Positions 24,319-40,942 of a stretch of DNA of 64,000 nt are shown one piece after another. The position numbers were made by a program, and so were the translations under genes. The stretch covers positions 44,515,291 to 44,579,290 of the forward strand of contig JANCRA010000003.1 in assembly GCA_024362935.1 (NCBI GenBank), written 5' to 3'. Within the stretch, counting starts at the first letter, position 1; each line of letters begins with the position of its first letter. This DNA is from Setophaga petechia. Its lineage: Eukaryota > Chordata > Aves > Passeriformes > Parulidae. The notes below the pieces were generated by a model, which saw only the letters and a program-made list of their open reading frames with translations, did no database searches and was not told where the DNA came from.

Positions 24319-27300
24319 TATGTTTTCTATATCAGCATCTGTTCCCTTCTAGGAAACCACCTATTTCCCAGGTGTCTTAGCAAATAACTTCTGGATGTTC
24401 TATGAAGGAAAGACCAGATTTACCTAGTGTCAAAAGTTAGAAGATGCAGAAGGCAGGATGTGATGTTACCCCTCTGATTTATGTCTGTGGGTATTTTAAA
24501 GTGTTTGCTTGTGCTGTGTGTGTCTGTGTGCCCGTGTACTGTGTGGTTATAAAAAGAACAAAGCCATGCACAAGAAAAACATGGAAAAATTGCTATATTT
24601 TCCACACCTGGTTAAGATTCCCATTGGTTATTTGGCTGTATTCAAAAGGCTAAGATTTTCATTGCTCTACTAGCAAAAGCAACCTTTCTTCATAGTGGAG
24701 CAGTACAAAGAAAGAGCACAAAAAATCCCCACATCACAGTGCCTGAAATTCTGTTTGAACAACTCTATTGATTGGGTCTGACCCCTTTACATTTTTTTTC
24801 CATTATTTGAAAAGGTGCATCTAACTGCAGCTGAATTGAACCAACCGCAATGAACTTTCCGTGAAAACTTCTTGAGATATTTCTTTAGTTCAAAGCTCTG
24901 GAATTTTAAAGAGCATTTTTAATACAAGTCTGTTGAGGTATCCTGTGCAACAACCACACTTGGAATGTTAAACTACAGGTAAATGTAAGAAGGAGGTAAG
25001 ATTATAAAAGCTGCCGTGAAATTGCTGGGAGATGGTGGAATAACTTCAAGTGCTAATTATAAAGTAAATAAAACCAGAAAGTATTGAATATGTGTAAAAA
25101 GTAAGTGCACATAGAAAGTATATACACATTTGAGCTCTGTTGACTTGTTATTTACATGCCAGTGCTCCTTGTTGCCTTAAAGAGAGTGAAGACAGCCTCC
25201 AAAGAAAACAGAATTAGCATTTTTGGAGCAGCTGTTGGTGAAATTGTGTTACCAGATGTAAGCTTGAGGGACAGTGATGTTTTCTTGAATCCTCTTACCA
25301 GGAGCTGTAGCATAAGGAAGCACTAAAACAAGAGATTAAGAAATCAAAGGTGAGTAGTGAGAGTCTAGAAAATAATGGCAGAGATGTATCTGCAAGCAAG
25401 GTGTAAGTAAGAGGCTGAAGGTGAGGGTTGAGAGCAGCCTGGTGGTGGGAAATGAGTGTTAGTAAAAAGATGCAAAGAGCTCAAATGCATAGACTTGGAC
25501 AGAAGCAAAATGCTTCTGTGGAAGGACTTGGCCTAAATTACAGTGGAGAAGGTAGGAAGGAATTGCTGGAAATGAGAATGTTTCATGTTCCAGTACAAAA
25601 AATACCTTGTGAAAGAATTAAACAAGGGAGTGGGATGTTGATGGTAGTACTGGATGAAGGAGAATCAATGATGACATCAGGGTAGCGTTTTGGTAGCATG
25701 ACAATTGTCTTTCCTATTGCCAGTTGCTGTGCTTTTTTCTTAGCATCTAAAGGTATTTCAGTCTTGCATTTTAATTTTCTTCACTGGATCCTCTTATGGG
25801 CACCATAAATGGTACTGGGTTTAGATAGATAATAGCACAAACTGTAAGTGTGAGCTCCTTCTGCACCTGCACATCAAAATTAACAACTTGGGTTAAATCA
25901 CCAAGTATTGTGTTTCTTAAATGCTGTGCAAAACCTAAGGAAACTCACCTCCCATCACAGTGCTGTGCACCTCTTGCACCAAGATACTTTTCTCAGGAAA
26001 AGTGCAGAGGTGACAGACTTAAAAGCAACAAAACCAACTTTAGCTCTGTCCCTTCAGTTGAGGGTGCCTCGACACATGGTCCCTTCTCTTAATCCCCTGA
26101 CAGCTTCCAAGAGACTGATGCAAAGAGCTGTGCCAGGCTTTGATTATGAGATATTGCACTGCCACTTATTCTCTTTGTCTCCTGCAGTTTACAGAAGCAG
26201 CTTCAGTGCATAATTTAATCCCTGTACTGGGGACTGTAGCAAATCCATGGAGATTTCTACCAACCATCCTCTCTGGCATCAGAACAACATGTGCACATCA
26301 TCTTTGATGTGAATTCCCCTACCAGAGCCTTAGAGGGACCTATAGCTTTGAAGCTGGCCTATAAATTGTGCTTTCAGGAATCAAGTTGTCAGCCTCCTCT
26401 TCAGGAAGAAAGGGAGAGTAAACTGCAAAGCAGTTGCAAGAAACTACAGGGCAACTTACAGATCTGGTTTCCTTGGCCTCAGAGAATTCCTGTAGGATGG
26501 TGAGAATCCCTTTTTACCTGGCTTAGAAGCACCCTCTGTGGTGACTGCCAGACCCGTGGGCACTGGGGCTGTGATGGAGCCCACCTGGAGGGGTTCCTGG
26601 TTCCAGGGCAAATGGAAGGGGAACAGGCACACCAGTGCATTTAACCTTGTTCAGGTGTTTTCAGTCTTCCAAAGCCAGGTGCTGAGAATGCACCTGAATT
26701 GTTCTTTGTGTAAGTGAATTTTCAGTGTGGTTTAGAAACAGATGAAAACTTAGCAGATGTGATGGTTGTTCTGTGACAAACCTCTGTGGCCTAACTTCAG
26801 TCCTTCCCTGAGGTGTAGGAGAACAGGCAGACTTCTGCCTTTCTATTGAGATGGAAATTAACTGGCCTTTGAGTTGAGGAGTTTCAGTGGACAAGTCTTG
26901 TTTTAACAGACAAATGCAGTTGCCCTTCTTGTTAGTCAGTGTCTGCTTATGATGTGTTCTGCTGTCATCTCTGATAGCTCCTTCCATACCAACTTGAAAA
27001 AGCAAAGGGCTGTCTGGAGTCAACCAAGACATCGACTTTGATTTTTCCTGTGTTCCCTGTCTCCACTGGGCTGAAGCCATCCTGCTCCTACCCATGCCAC
27101 TGCTGCTGATACTGTTGTAGCAAATGTTACTACAACTCGACTCCTGAAATGAAACATTCACTGCACAAACTGAGCTAAATCAGCCTTTCATGGTACATAG
27201 GGTGAAGCTTATGCTGCTTCATCTATCAGTCTGCAAGTTCTTAGAATGTTTATAAATGTTAGGCAGAAACAGGCAGGACTGCGTAGAATAACTCCTCCTA

Positions 27301-28089
27301 TTTTGAGCAGGTGAGTCTTAGGTCAGCATAACAGATGTTACACCAAATCTCATCAGATGTTCATATTTGGTGTTCTGCTTTTGGGGGATGAAAGTTCTGC
27401 TGATTTGTTTTCTTTTTTCCCCCTGGTCAGAGCTGTATCTAGAACAGTTTAATTTCAGTTTATTTTTTTATCCTTGTGTGTTCTATTTATTTATAACTGA
27501 AACTGATGGTGTAATCAGGGAGGCAAGAGGCTGAGTGGAAGAGCCCCTCATTTTGTCTGTCAGTACAGAGCTGTGCAGGGCTGACCAGCTGGATCTGCTT
27601 TTCCTGGGTCTTTCCAGATCCCACCATGAATCTCTGCATGGCTGCATGCTGGAAGGAGAGCTCAGAGAGCAGCACTGCTGGGACAGAGAAGGCAGAGAGG
27701 TGAGTGGCAGCCACGGCTAAAGAATTTCAACAGTGAAATGCTGGGGTTCGAGTTTAGCTTAAGTGTCTAACCAGGAAAACCTGGAATTGGTCTATTAGGA
27801 AAGTGATCAGCTGATCTCTTAGGGAGGTATCTCACTCTCTTTCCTAGATAGAGCAGCTTTCCTAAGTCAGGGTGAGGTTTTCTCTCTTCACAATGCACAA
27901 GCTACTTAAATTTTTTCCCTGTGTATTAGAAGCTTGCAGTATGGGGAAAACAGAAAAATCTACACAAATCAAGTACAAATGATTGACCTTTAGTGCCTGC
28001 TGGAACATGGTTCTTGAAATGGAATGAGTGGAAGAGCTTGTATTAAATGCAGGTGTAGTCAAACACAGTAATCAAAATCTACACTTGGT

Positions 28090-29416
28090 TTCTATTTACA
28101 ATATTACTTTTATTTTTTCCATACTTATTCCAAGTCCTCCCCCAATAGCTGATGCTGCAATGCTTACATTCAACTAGGCAATGATAGTTCAAACTGCTGC
28201 TTTCCTTCAGCCAACTGGCTTGGAAATGTTGTCCACACATCAGGAATTGTACACAGAAACAGAGTGTCTGGGAGCACCTGGGGTGTCCCCTGGAACACTG
28301 CTGTGGGGGTACCAGAGGTGCAGGGCAGATGTCCTGCTCTCCCAGCCAGGAGAGGCAGGTGATCTGTCTGACATACTAAGAGGAAAAACATGTCTGAAAA
28401 GCTCTGGTATTTTATTCATTACATGAATGCAATGGACTTTGCAGAGGAATGGATGTGTTTAATTCTTGCTGGGAGGAGTTGCTGAACTCCTGGCTTTCTA
28501 GGCATATCAGCTTGGCTTGACAGCTACAGCCTTGTGCTAATTGACTCAGACCTCCAAGTGATGCATGTGCAGGGAGAAAAGGAAGAAGGGCTCGCATACT
28601 TAACTCTTTATTCTATATTTTAAAAAAGCTAAAATGATTTGTATATCCTTTTCATTATCAAAGTATACTTTCTCTTTCAAAGTAAACTGGTTTCTCTGGG
28701 AGGTGTTATTTTTAATAACAGCTCAGTGCTCTAGCCAGGAACCAGTAATTCAAAAAATCACTCTTTTCTACTGAAAGGTAGAAACAACTACAGCTCCTCC
28801 CCCTCGTTAGAAAGCCAAAGAAGCAATTAGAGCCTTCTGCTGTATTACTCTTTTCTAAAACATATTCTCTATGCAACTGCTGTAGGACTTCAGATGGGTA
28901 CAGTGATCAATGCAGTCACAAAAGTGAGCAATTTCTCCTCAGCCCTGCCAACACTAGCATCTATAGACAAAATCATTGTTTAAAGCTCTAGTACATCACA
29001 GAATAATGCTGATATTGGTATTTTACAACTAATGCAACATCACGTAATTCACATGTAATCTTAATAGTCAAAAATTCAAGACTGGGGCACTAACTGAACA
29101 AACCACTAACATGAAGCTTCCTTATCTGGCATGGAATAAGGGAAGGGATAGTTCAGATAACATTGTAAAGATTGGGCAGGAACCAAACAAATTTATTTTG
29201 CCATCCAGGATTTTATACACTTTACAAAATAATCAGTAATATCACTGCGCCCATAAAAATGTTATCCGTGGCAACAGAAAGCAAATACTACTTTTTGTCA
29301 TCTAACAGGGTCTTTTTAAAATCAAAATACAAAGATCTGTGCTGTAGCAGTCCTCCACTTTGCACTGTAACAATAAGGCTTACTGTACTTTAAATACAAA
29401 GCTGTTACTTCTGCAG
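28090..29416 (-). other. C11orf58: C11orf58 3' untranslated region
   Basis: About 1.3 kb of non-coding sequence after the stop, down to a candidate poly(A) signal. Other AATAAA hexamers on this strand (for example near 28407 and 28605) could give shorter forms. Confidence 0.45.
28109..28114 (-). terminator. Candidate C11orf58 poly(A) signal
   Basis: AATAAA on the - strand. About 45-60 bases further on is a TG-rich stretch (tgtgtttg on the - strand) that could serve as the downstream element. Confidence 0.4.
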
Positions 29417-34090
<4,674 letters not shown>

Positions 34091-34104
34091 CTAAGGCGGG
34101 TGCC

Positions 34105-34437
34105 GAGAAGGGGATGCCTGACTCTTGACTCTTCAGGGTGGAGCAAGACGAGGAGCAATGGCCATAAATAAAAAGTTCCCCTTCAACATGAGCAGAAATT
34201 TCCTTACACTGAGGCTGGCAGAGCGCTGCACCAGGCTGCCCAGGGAATCTCTATCTCTGGAGACATTTAAAACAAACAAGTGGAAATTTTTTTTTTTTTT
34301 TTTTTTTACAGCCAAAGTTAGTGTCTTAATTAGATCTCTTTTTGAGCAGATTAGATCCATTCCAACCCAAACTATGATTATGATATATATGGTATGAAAT
34401 ATGATATAATATGATATATGGTATGATATGATATGTA
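34105..34437 (+). mobile_element. CR1 LINE 3' end (+ orientation) with degenerate AT-rich tail
   Basis: The segment reads gaggagcaatggccataaa, then gcaccaggctgcccagggaa, then ctggagacatttaaaac. A poly(T) run (about 34290-34308) interrupts it, and it ends ccattccaacccaaacta. The octamer-type terminus at 34373-34437 has become an AT-rich tatgata-like array. Confidence 0.88.
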
Positions 34438-34592
34438 GAATATAATTATTTTCAATGGCTGTTTATACAGAAGAGCACCGGGATATTGATTTTTTGTTCA
34501 TGTTTGTGTTACTGCTCTGCTTCAGTGTGCAAAACCAATCAGAAAGGCAGTTGTTACATTTGCTTTCTACAGCTTCTGTGGTTCTTGTTTGT

Positions 34593-34624
34593 GTTCTTGT
34601 TTAACAATGTTCTTGTTTAACAAT
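34593..34624 (+). repeat. 16-bp tandem duplication
   Basis: The unit gttcttgtttaacaat occurs twice in direct succession. Confidence 0.9.
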
Positions 34625-36629
34625 GATAAATGAGCAGAAACAATAATTAATTTAAGAGAATCATATATTTGCATCTTTAACCTCATTTTATGTATTTAAA
34701 TGTACAGACTATTATACAGAGACTGTAGTAATTGATTAATTTAAATTTTAGCATTTAAAAATTGTTTCTAACAAGAGGAGTAAAATTGCAAAAAAAATTT
34801 CCTGAAAATGATATTACTTTGTAAATTGAAAACTCCATTTTTAGTCGTATCTAGCAGTCTTTTTAGTCTGTTTAACTTAGAATTGTGGTAATCTAATATC
34901 GGTGAAACTGTATTTTTCTATTTTTTTTTTTTAAGTTTAGTTGTTATTAGTGTTTCTTGACTATTTTGCTTAAAGTCCTGTATCTCAATAAAAAAACAAG
35001 TGCGAAATTTTAACTTCATGGCTATACTTCCCTCATAGGACAAACAGAGAAGGTTTGTCTTTGGGAAAAAAAAGTGTAAAAAATAGGGTGGTCAAATCAG
35101 CTATTATAACCACGTCTTAATTGTGGCTTATTGTTAAGTTCAAGTCTTTTTTGGGACAATTGAAATGAATGAATGTTTATGTGTCTGACCAATGGTTTGT
35201 TAATTTTGTTTTTGTTTATATTTTGAATAATGATGTGGTGCTGATATTTTAGTGAGAGGCTTTTACAATTTTTTTTCTCCCTTAGTTTATTGCTTCCTTG
35301 TTTAAAATGCTCTGTTTTTCCAGGGAGGAGGTACCTTACCAAACAAAGACATCCTAAACATTAAATGGCAACCATCTGCCTGTGGGATCACTTAAAAATG
35401 GAGTCATCTGAATGCTAACAAAAAAGTGGATTCTAGTAGCAGAAGGGTTATGTAAAAGTTTTGCTTATCTTCCTGCAGATATGTCTGAGATATTACAGAT
35501 ATGTCTGAGGATGTGTGACTCATGAGCTTTACATAATTCCAGTAACACTAATAAATGATAAGAAAGGAGTTCTGAAAATCCTGTCATGCTGGGATTCAGT
35601 GTTATATTTGCTGCATTCTTTTGAGCAACAGAGAAATGTCATTATTCTCAGAAGAAGGAACACTGAGTTTCTAAGGTGAAACATGTCTTCTCCAATCTCT
35701 GAGGCTGCTCTGGAAGACAAACTAAACAATAGGTAAGGATTCTGGGGAGTATTTGTGAGAGTTTTGCCACAGTCTCTGTGAAGACACTGTCCTGAGGTTA
35801 ACATTCAATTCACAGGGGCGAGGTTTTGTTGTGAAGCACAAACTGGCTGTGATGCAGATACAGAACCTCAAGCAAATGTGTAGAAGGAGGAACAATGAGG
35901 TTTCTTGTTGATCACTAGCAAAGGCAATGAGGTAAGAGTGAAATGAGCTGAAATGACAAGTATGGTAACATATTGCTGCTGCTGTGGTTAGCTGCAGGTA
36001 TTCCCTGTGGATGGGAACCATCCATGTGGGTGCAGGGTAGGTACACATCAGCTCTGTTACAGGGCATGCCAGAAGAATCTCTTGAATGAGGAGCTTCCAA
36101 GTTTTGAAGCTCAGCAGTCTGCATTATAAAAACTTTCAGGCAGACAAAAAACCTTGTCAAGGAAAAAAAAGGAAGTTCTGGAATTAAGTGAAAACAATTT
36201 GATGGAATGGCACGAGGTGAAGTGCAGTAAAATGAACTGAAACTTGCTGAAATGATACTCACTGAAATAATGAGTATAATAATAATCCTTTCATGGAAAG
36301 GGATGGAGGTAGGAAAGTTAGGCCTAACTGGATCTTGTGGAAGCAGTGTCATGAGTGAAGATCCTGATGTAAATTCTTCTCAATTATTTTTTATTTAATT
36401 GGGTTTTAGCTTTTTCTGTAGAGGTAGGGTAGATTAAAGTAGAACCAGATCTGAGAGCCAAAATCTTTTCTCATAATATAATGTGGTAAGGATGTCTTTG
36501 CCATGCAGAGATTGAGCTGGAATAATACAACTATCACATAGTGACCAAGATAGTGGTCAGCCCTGGCTTGGCAGCCATGGATACAGGGTTGAATTTTCCC
36601 CTGGTTAGTCCTGACTTCACTCAAGACTA

Positions 36630-36769
36630 AGTGGCTTTTGGCAAATTATCTCGCTTTTCTGATTTATCTGTGAAATTAGGATAATATATCTGCATGCCAG
36701 CATTAAGAATTAATTATCAGTTGCAGAGTGTGTGTTCAAAGCAAAGTATAAGTGCTAAATATTAGCTGT
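36630..36769 (+). mobile_element. MIR/CORE-SINE-like relic (+ orientation)
   Basis: The order of blocks follows the 3' part of MIR: ggcaaattatct (ggcaagttactt), gatttatctgtgaaatta (tttcctcatctgtaaaat), ggataata, then agtataagtgctaaatatta (agtaagtgctcaataaat). It is strongly diverged and was recognised by eye only. Confidence 0.6.
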
Positions 36770-39700
36770 AGAGTAATTGGACTACTGTAATTTATAATAT
36801 GCTCACTGACATTGGCTTATAAAACAGGATCAACCTCTTCTCAAGTGCTGTAGAATGTTTAATTGTTACTAATGAACTTCTGATACTCAAAGTAGCTATC
36901 ACCATGAGGCAGGGAATGCTGCCAGTACCTGTCTGTGAGAAAGCTTAACAAGGAAATAAATGCCATTTTTTTTAGCTTGGAAAAAACCCAAATATGCGCA
37001 CATACACCTACTTTAAGTGCACCGTTTAAATTACATTCTTTTCACACAAAAAAGCTTTATTTTATATCAAATAGAAACCTTACATTACCCTACCTTTTCA
37101 TCTCTTCCAACCTCTTTAAGCTGAAAATGCTTCCTGTTTTCTGAGCAGCTTTGCTTACTGCAATATATGGAGGGTGCCACAGGGAAGAGGGGAAAATATT
37201 CTGAAAGTGTAGGAAAGAAAGTGTGTATCGCTGAAAGTGAGGAAAGAAGCTCTTTTACTGAAATCTGACTTGCCCAGCAAACTTACTCAGTGCATTTTAG
37301 TGCCTCTATGTCAGCCCAAAGTTCAATTCCAACCTCTTGTTTTCTTTTAAGGGGTTGGGAAAAAGGAGAGACAAGCTGAGAGCAAACAAAGAGATGTCAA
37401 CAGAAGGATTGCTGACAAGGGAGCATCAGTTGAGCGAGGGCAGTCATAGCTGCTAACATTTAAAAAGCCCTTTCAAGAACTAACAAAATAAAGGATAGAG
37501 AGGTCCTCATCCCGAAATGGCTTTTATATTTCTGAACTTGTTGTAAAAGCTTTTTTAGAACACTTCCCATCTAAAACCAAAGTAGTTTCTATCATAAACA
37601 AGACAGCACATCAATACAAAGACTATCTTCACTCACTTTTATTTCTGGACTAGCAGAAAAGGCCATTATTCAATACCACAGAAAAAAGCATTGTTGCCCC
37701 TGTTCAACAAAGCAAGAAAATAAAGATTGGAGACATTATGTCCCTGAACCTAGGTCTGTGCAGGCTTCTAGTAACCTTGCATGTATTAGGCTTCCACAAA
37801 GATTTTTTTTTTAATTCCCATTTTTAACACCATAAAAGGTATTTTAAGAAGCTTTGTTTTGGTACAGTCCTAGTGCAGACAGTTCCCAGGTAGTTTTTAT
37901 ATCAGTGTAGCCAGGCAAGGCCAACAATGTATCTCCTGCTTGGAGTTGATATGAACCAGCTACCACAAAATAAGGAAATAGAGTGGTTTGCTTTCTTATG
38001 ATTTTACATTGTATTAAGCTGACCAAGCCTCTTCACTTACCACTGTACAAGGCACAGCACTAAAATAATGTAGCTGAGTAAAAATCATTTTTATTGCAAT
38101 GAAGATACAGCTTTATATATCTCACTTCTTTCCTTCTTTTTCTTTTGTGCTTGCTAGCACACAAAAGCCTCAGTAAAGACAGGACATGTCACAGAAAGTA
38201 TCTGCCAAGTTCAGTTATTCTACTGCAAGTCTGAATGAGGAGAAAGTCTTCAGTAAAATCAAAATTAATTGTGTTTGTTTAGAGTGGAAACTCTGTAGAT
38301 CCTTCCTTGGGTGTATCTTCTGTTTCCTTTGGTATACAGAACTGTTTCATCCATCTCTAGTAAATCAGAATACTTTAGGGAAAAGAAAATCTTACTTTTT
38401 AATCTTTTTTTATCTTAATGAATTTATCTTGGAAGTAATTTGAAGATGGTGTGGACAAACCACTGCTTAACGTACTCTAGGTGAGTAACACTGCTGAAAA
38501 ATGTTGAACAAAATTAACATTGACCTTTTTTGAGTCTCGCAGTGCTGCATAAGCCAAAGTCTTTGAAGTCTGCTGAAATAAATCTGTAAACAGATTTTTG
38601 TCTCTTCATATAACTGTTTCTGTTCCTAACAGCTTTAAATCTTTTATTGGATGAAGAAAGAGAAATTAGAAGGAAAGCGGTATGGAAAAACTATGACTCC
38701 GTTCTCCTTCCTAACCCTGTATGACTGTAGTAGTTTCTTCTTCCTAGGGACTTCAGTAAAATTTGTGAAATGGTCAGTGGAAAGGAGTAAGAAATAGCAC
38801 CAGGTATCTTTATCCTGCTGGTTTCACTTGATCCTTAGAGAAATATTTTAAAGGTGTGAAAAAACCAGGTGTGCTAAAGCTCTGATGTATCTGCACAGCT
38901 CCCAAGTCAGGGTCCTTTTTGAGAAGAAATGTTTCTCCTCAACTTTCATCATCAGTAGAGCACACAGACTTTTCATATGTACCCAGTGTCCAAATAACCT
39001 TTGAAGACTGCAGAAGATGATTTTTCCTGTCAGTATCTGCACCTCCCTGGTAGAGCTACATCACAATACTGTCCCCTGACACTGCATCAGAAAGACTTTT
39101 CCTGCTGCAAAAACAGTTTCATTAATTTGTGTCCTGACAGTATCTGGTTAAAATGTGTATCACTCATTACCCCTGTTATTTAGCCAGTTTGAGTGTGTTC
39201 TGTGCCTTGTGTTCCTTAAAACACAGGCAGAGTGTCTCCTTGGCAATGCTGATTTTTGCTCCTCTTAGCTGCTGGAAGGTCTCTAATCTACAAAGGACAT
39301 ACAAATACACATTTGGTTTATCCCTCTACTGGGCTCATGGGTTATTAATTGTGTTTCAGTCACAGCCTATTGGCTTTGAGTGACTGCAAGAAGCACAAAA
39401 ATAAAAGAGAAATTCATTACTCTCTTTTACCTGTTTAATATCAACATCTTAATTCTGACATCAAGCCTTTAAATATAATGTAGTGATCTTTTCAAGATCT
39501 ACACTCTATTAATAAACTATAAACTATATGGCAGCATTGCCAAGTACCTACTGTACACTCTGCCTGTACTAAAGCAGACTTTACCATTTTGGTATTCATA
39601 TTCTTAATAATAAATGACAGTAAGTTGCAGGTGCCATACTGTAGCAATTTGTACATTTTGACTTTGAGCATGGAAATTTGCAGCTCAAGCATCAGGATAT

Positions 39701-40249
39701 TTTTATTAATCTGAAATAATAAATTTTAAATCAATTAACTTAGGCATGAAAGAGTATGTCCACTTAATATGGTGGTATTTATGACAGGCCTGAGACTGTC
39801 ATGGAATTGTGGGCTGGACAAAATCCTTTACATTAGGATAGTGGTAGTGACGTACAGGCACAGCGTGACAGGAGGAAAAATATGCTGTTCCACTGACTTT
39901 ATGCCACCTTCCCTGTTTTGCTGGGGGCATAACAGAAGCCTGTTTCTATGTAAAGTAATGCATCATTTCTAAAACATTTGGGATCCAAAGTGGGAAGGCG
40001 TAATATAAATGCCAGGTCTAATGCCGTTAATTTACTAGAAAGAAGTTCTGTACAAAAGACTGAAGACTTTGTTTGAAGGAAGAGACAAGAAAAGCAAATG
40101 TAAGGCTGGCTGCTGGCCCTGAATAGCTTAGTGATTGCCTGGAGTGTGATACTCTGAAATGTTCCTGTATGTTGTCAAACCTGGGATGTGTATCATACAA
40201 AATCCTAGCACATATTTCACAGAAATATGTAGATAAGAAAGCACCACCT

Positions 40250-40942
40250 GGGGGCCATCCAGTCCTACCTCTTGCTCTGTGCAGATCCAATTAGAGCAGG
40301 TTACACAGGACCATCTCCAGTCAAGCTGGACTGTGTCCAAGGATGCTGATGCCACAGTGTTTCTTGGCAACCTAGCCCAGTGTTTGACCACACTCAAGGT
40401 AATTTTTAATTCCCTGTATTGAATTGGAATAGTTCAGATTGTGTCCATTGCCTCTTGTCATGTCCCTGTGCACCTCTGCAAGGAGTCTTGTTCCATCTTC
40501 CCTACACCCTCTTGTTAGGCTGCTGCAGGCAGCCATAAGCTCTCACCTTCAGGTGCTCCTCCCCAGGCTGTGCAAGCCCAGCTCTCTCAGCTTCTTGTCT
40601 ATCTTGTATATCACACTGCAGCCTCCCAGTTGTCTTGCTTCACTGTTTCAGTGTCTCTCTTGTCCTGGGAAGACTCCTGATGCAGTCTCTCAGATGCCAG
40701 GAAGAGGGAAATTACCAGGTCCCTCAACCTGCCGGCAGTGCTTCTCTTAAAACAGCCTGGGATGCTGCTGGCTGCCTTTGCTGCCAGGGCACACTGCTGG
40801 CTCATGCTCAGTTTGTCCACAGGGACCTCCAGTTTTTTTCCCTGCAAATAGGCTTTCTAGCCAGTTGGCCCCCAGCCTGTACTGTTGCATGGGGTTATTC
40901 CATCTCAGAGGCAGGACTTTGCATCTTAGTGTATTGAATTGT
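40250..40942 (-). mobile_element. CR1 LINE fragment, about 0.7 kb (- orientation)
   Basis: It reads through typical reverse-complement CR1 blocks: gccatccagtcctacctctt, cagtgtttgaccacactcaa, cattgcctcttgtcatgtcc, cagctctctcagcttcttgt, gctggctcatgctcagtttg and cagttggcccccagcctgta. It is the longest transposon copy in the window. It is internally deleted and has no intact reading frame. Confidence 0.92.

Larger units (their letters stand above)
21150..28090. other. Intergenic DNA between the convergent 3' ends of PLEKHA7 and C11orf58
   Basis: About 7 kb with no exon that could be supported. It holds a (CCA)n run at 23981-23999 and an (AAAT)n run near 24300-24318. GC-richer patches lie at 22.7-23.1 kb and 26.3-27.2 kb. 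The longest open frame (26661-27161, - strand, 166 codons) resembles no protein I recognise. Confidence 0.6.
34438..40249. other. AT-rich DNA upstream of C11orf58, no gene recognised
   Basis: No coding exon could be supported. Contents are a 16-bp tandem duplication (34593-34624), a SINE relic (36630-36769), poly(T) runs and small open frames without protein character. By gene order this is probably SOX6 upstream or 5' intronic DNA. Confidence 0.5.

Noticed and set aside
26661..27161. 166-codon open frame, - strand, between the two genes
   Set aside because: No recognisable domain, no splice context and low-complexity Ser/Gln-rich composition. It is most likely chance.
35915..36352. 145-codon hydrophobic open frame, - strand
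   Set aside because: Composition follows the local A-rich strand, and it has no domain or promoter support.
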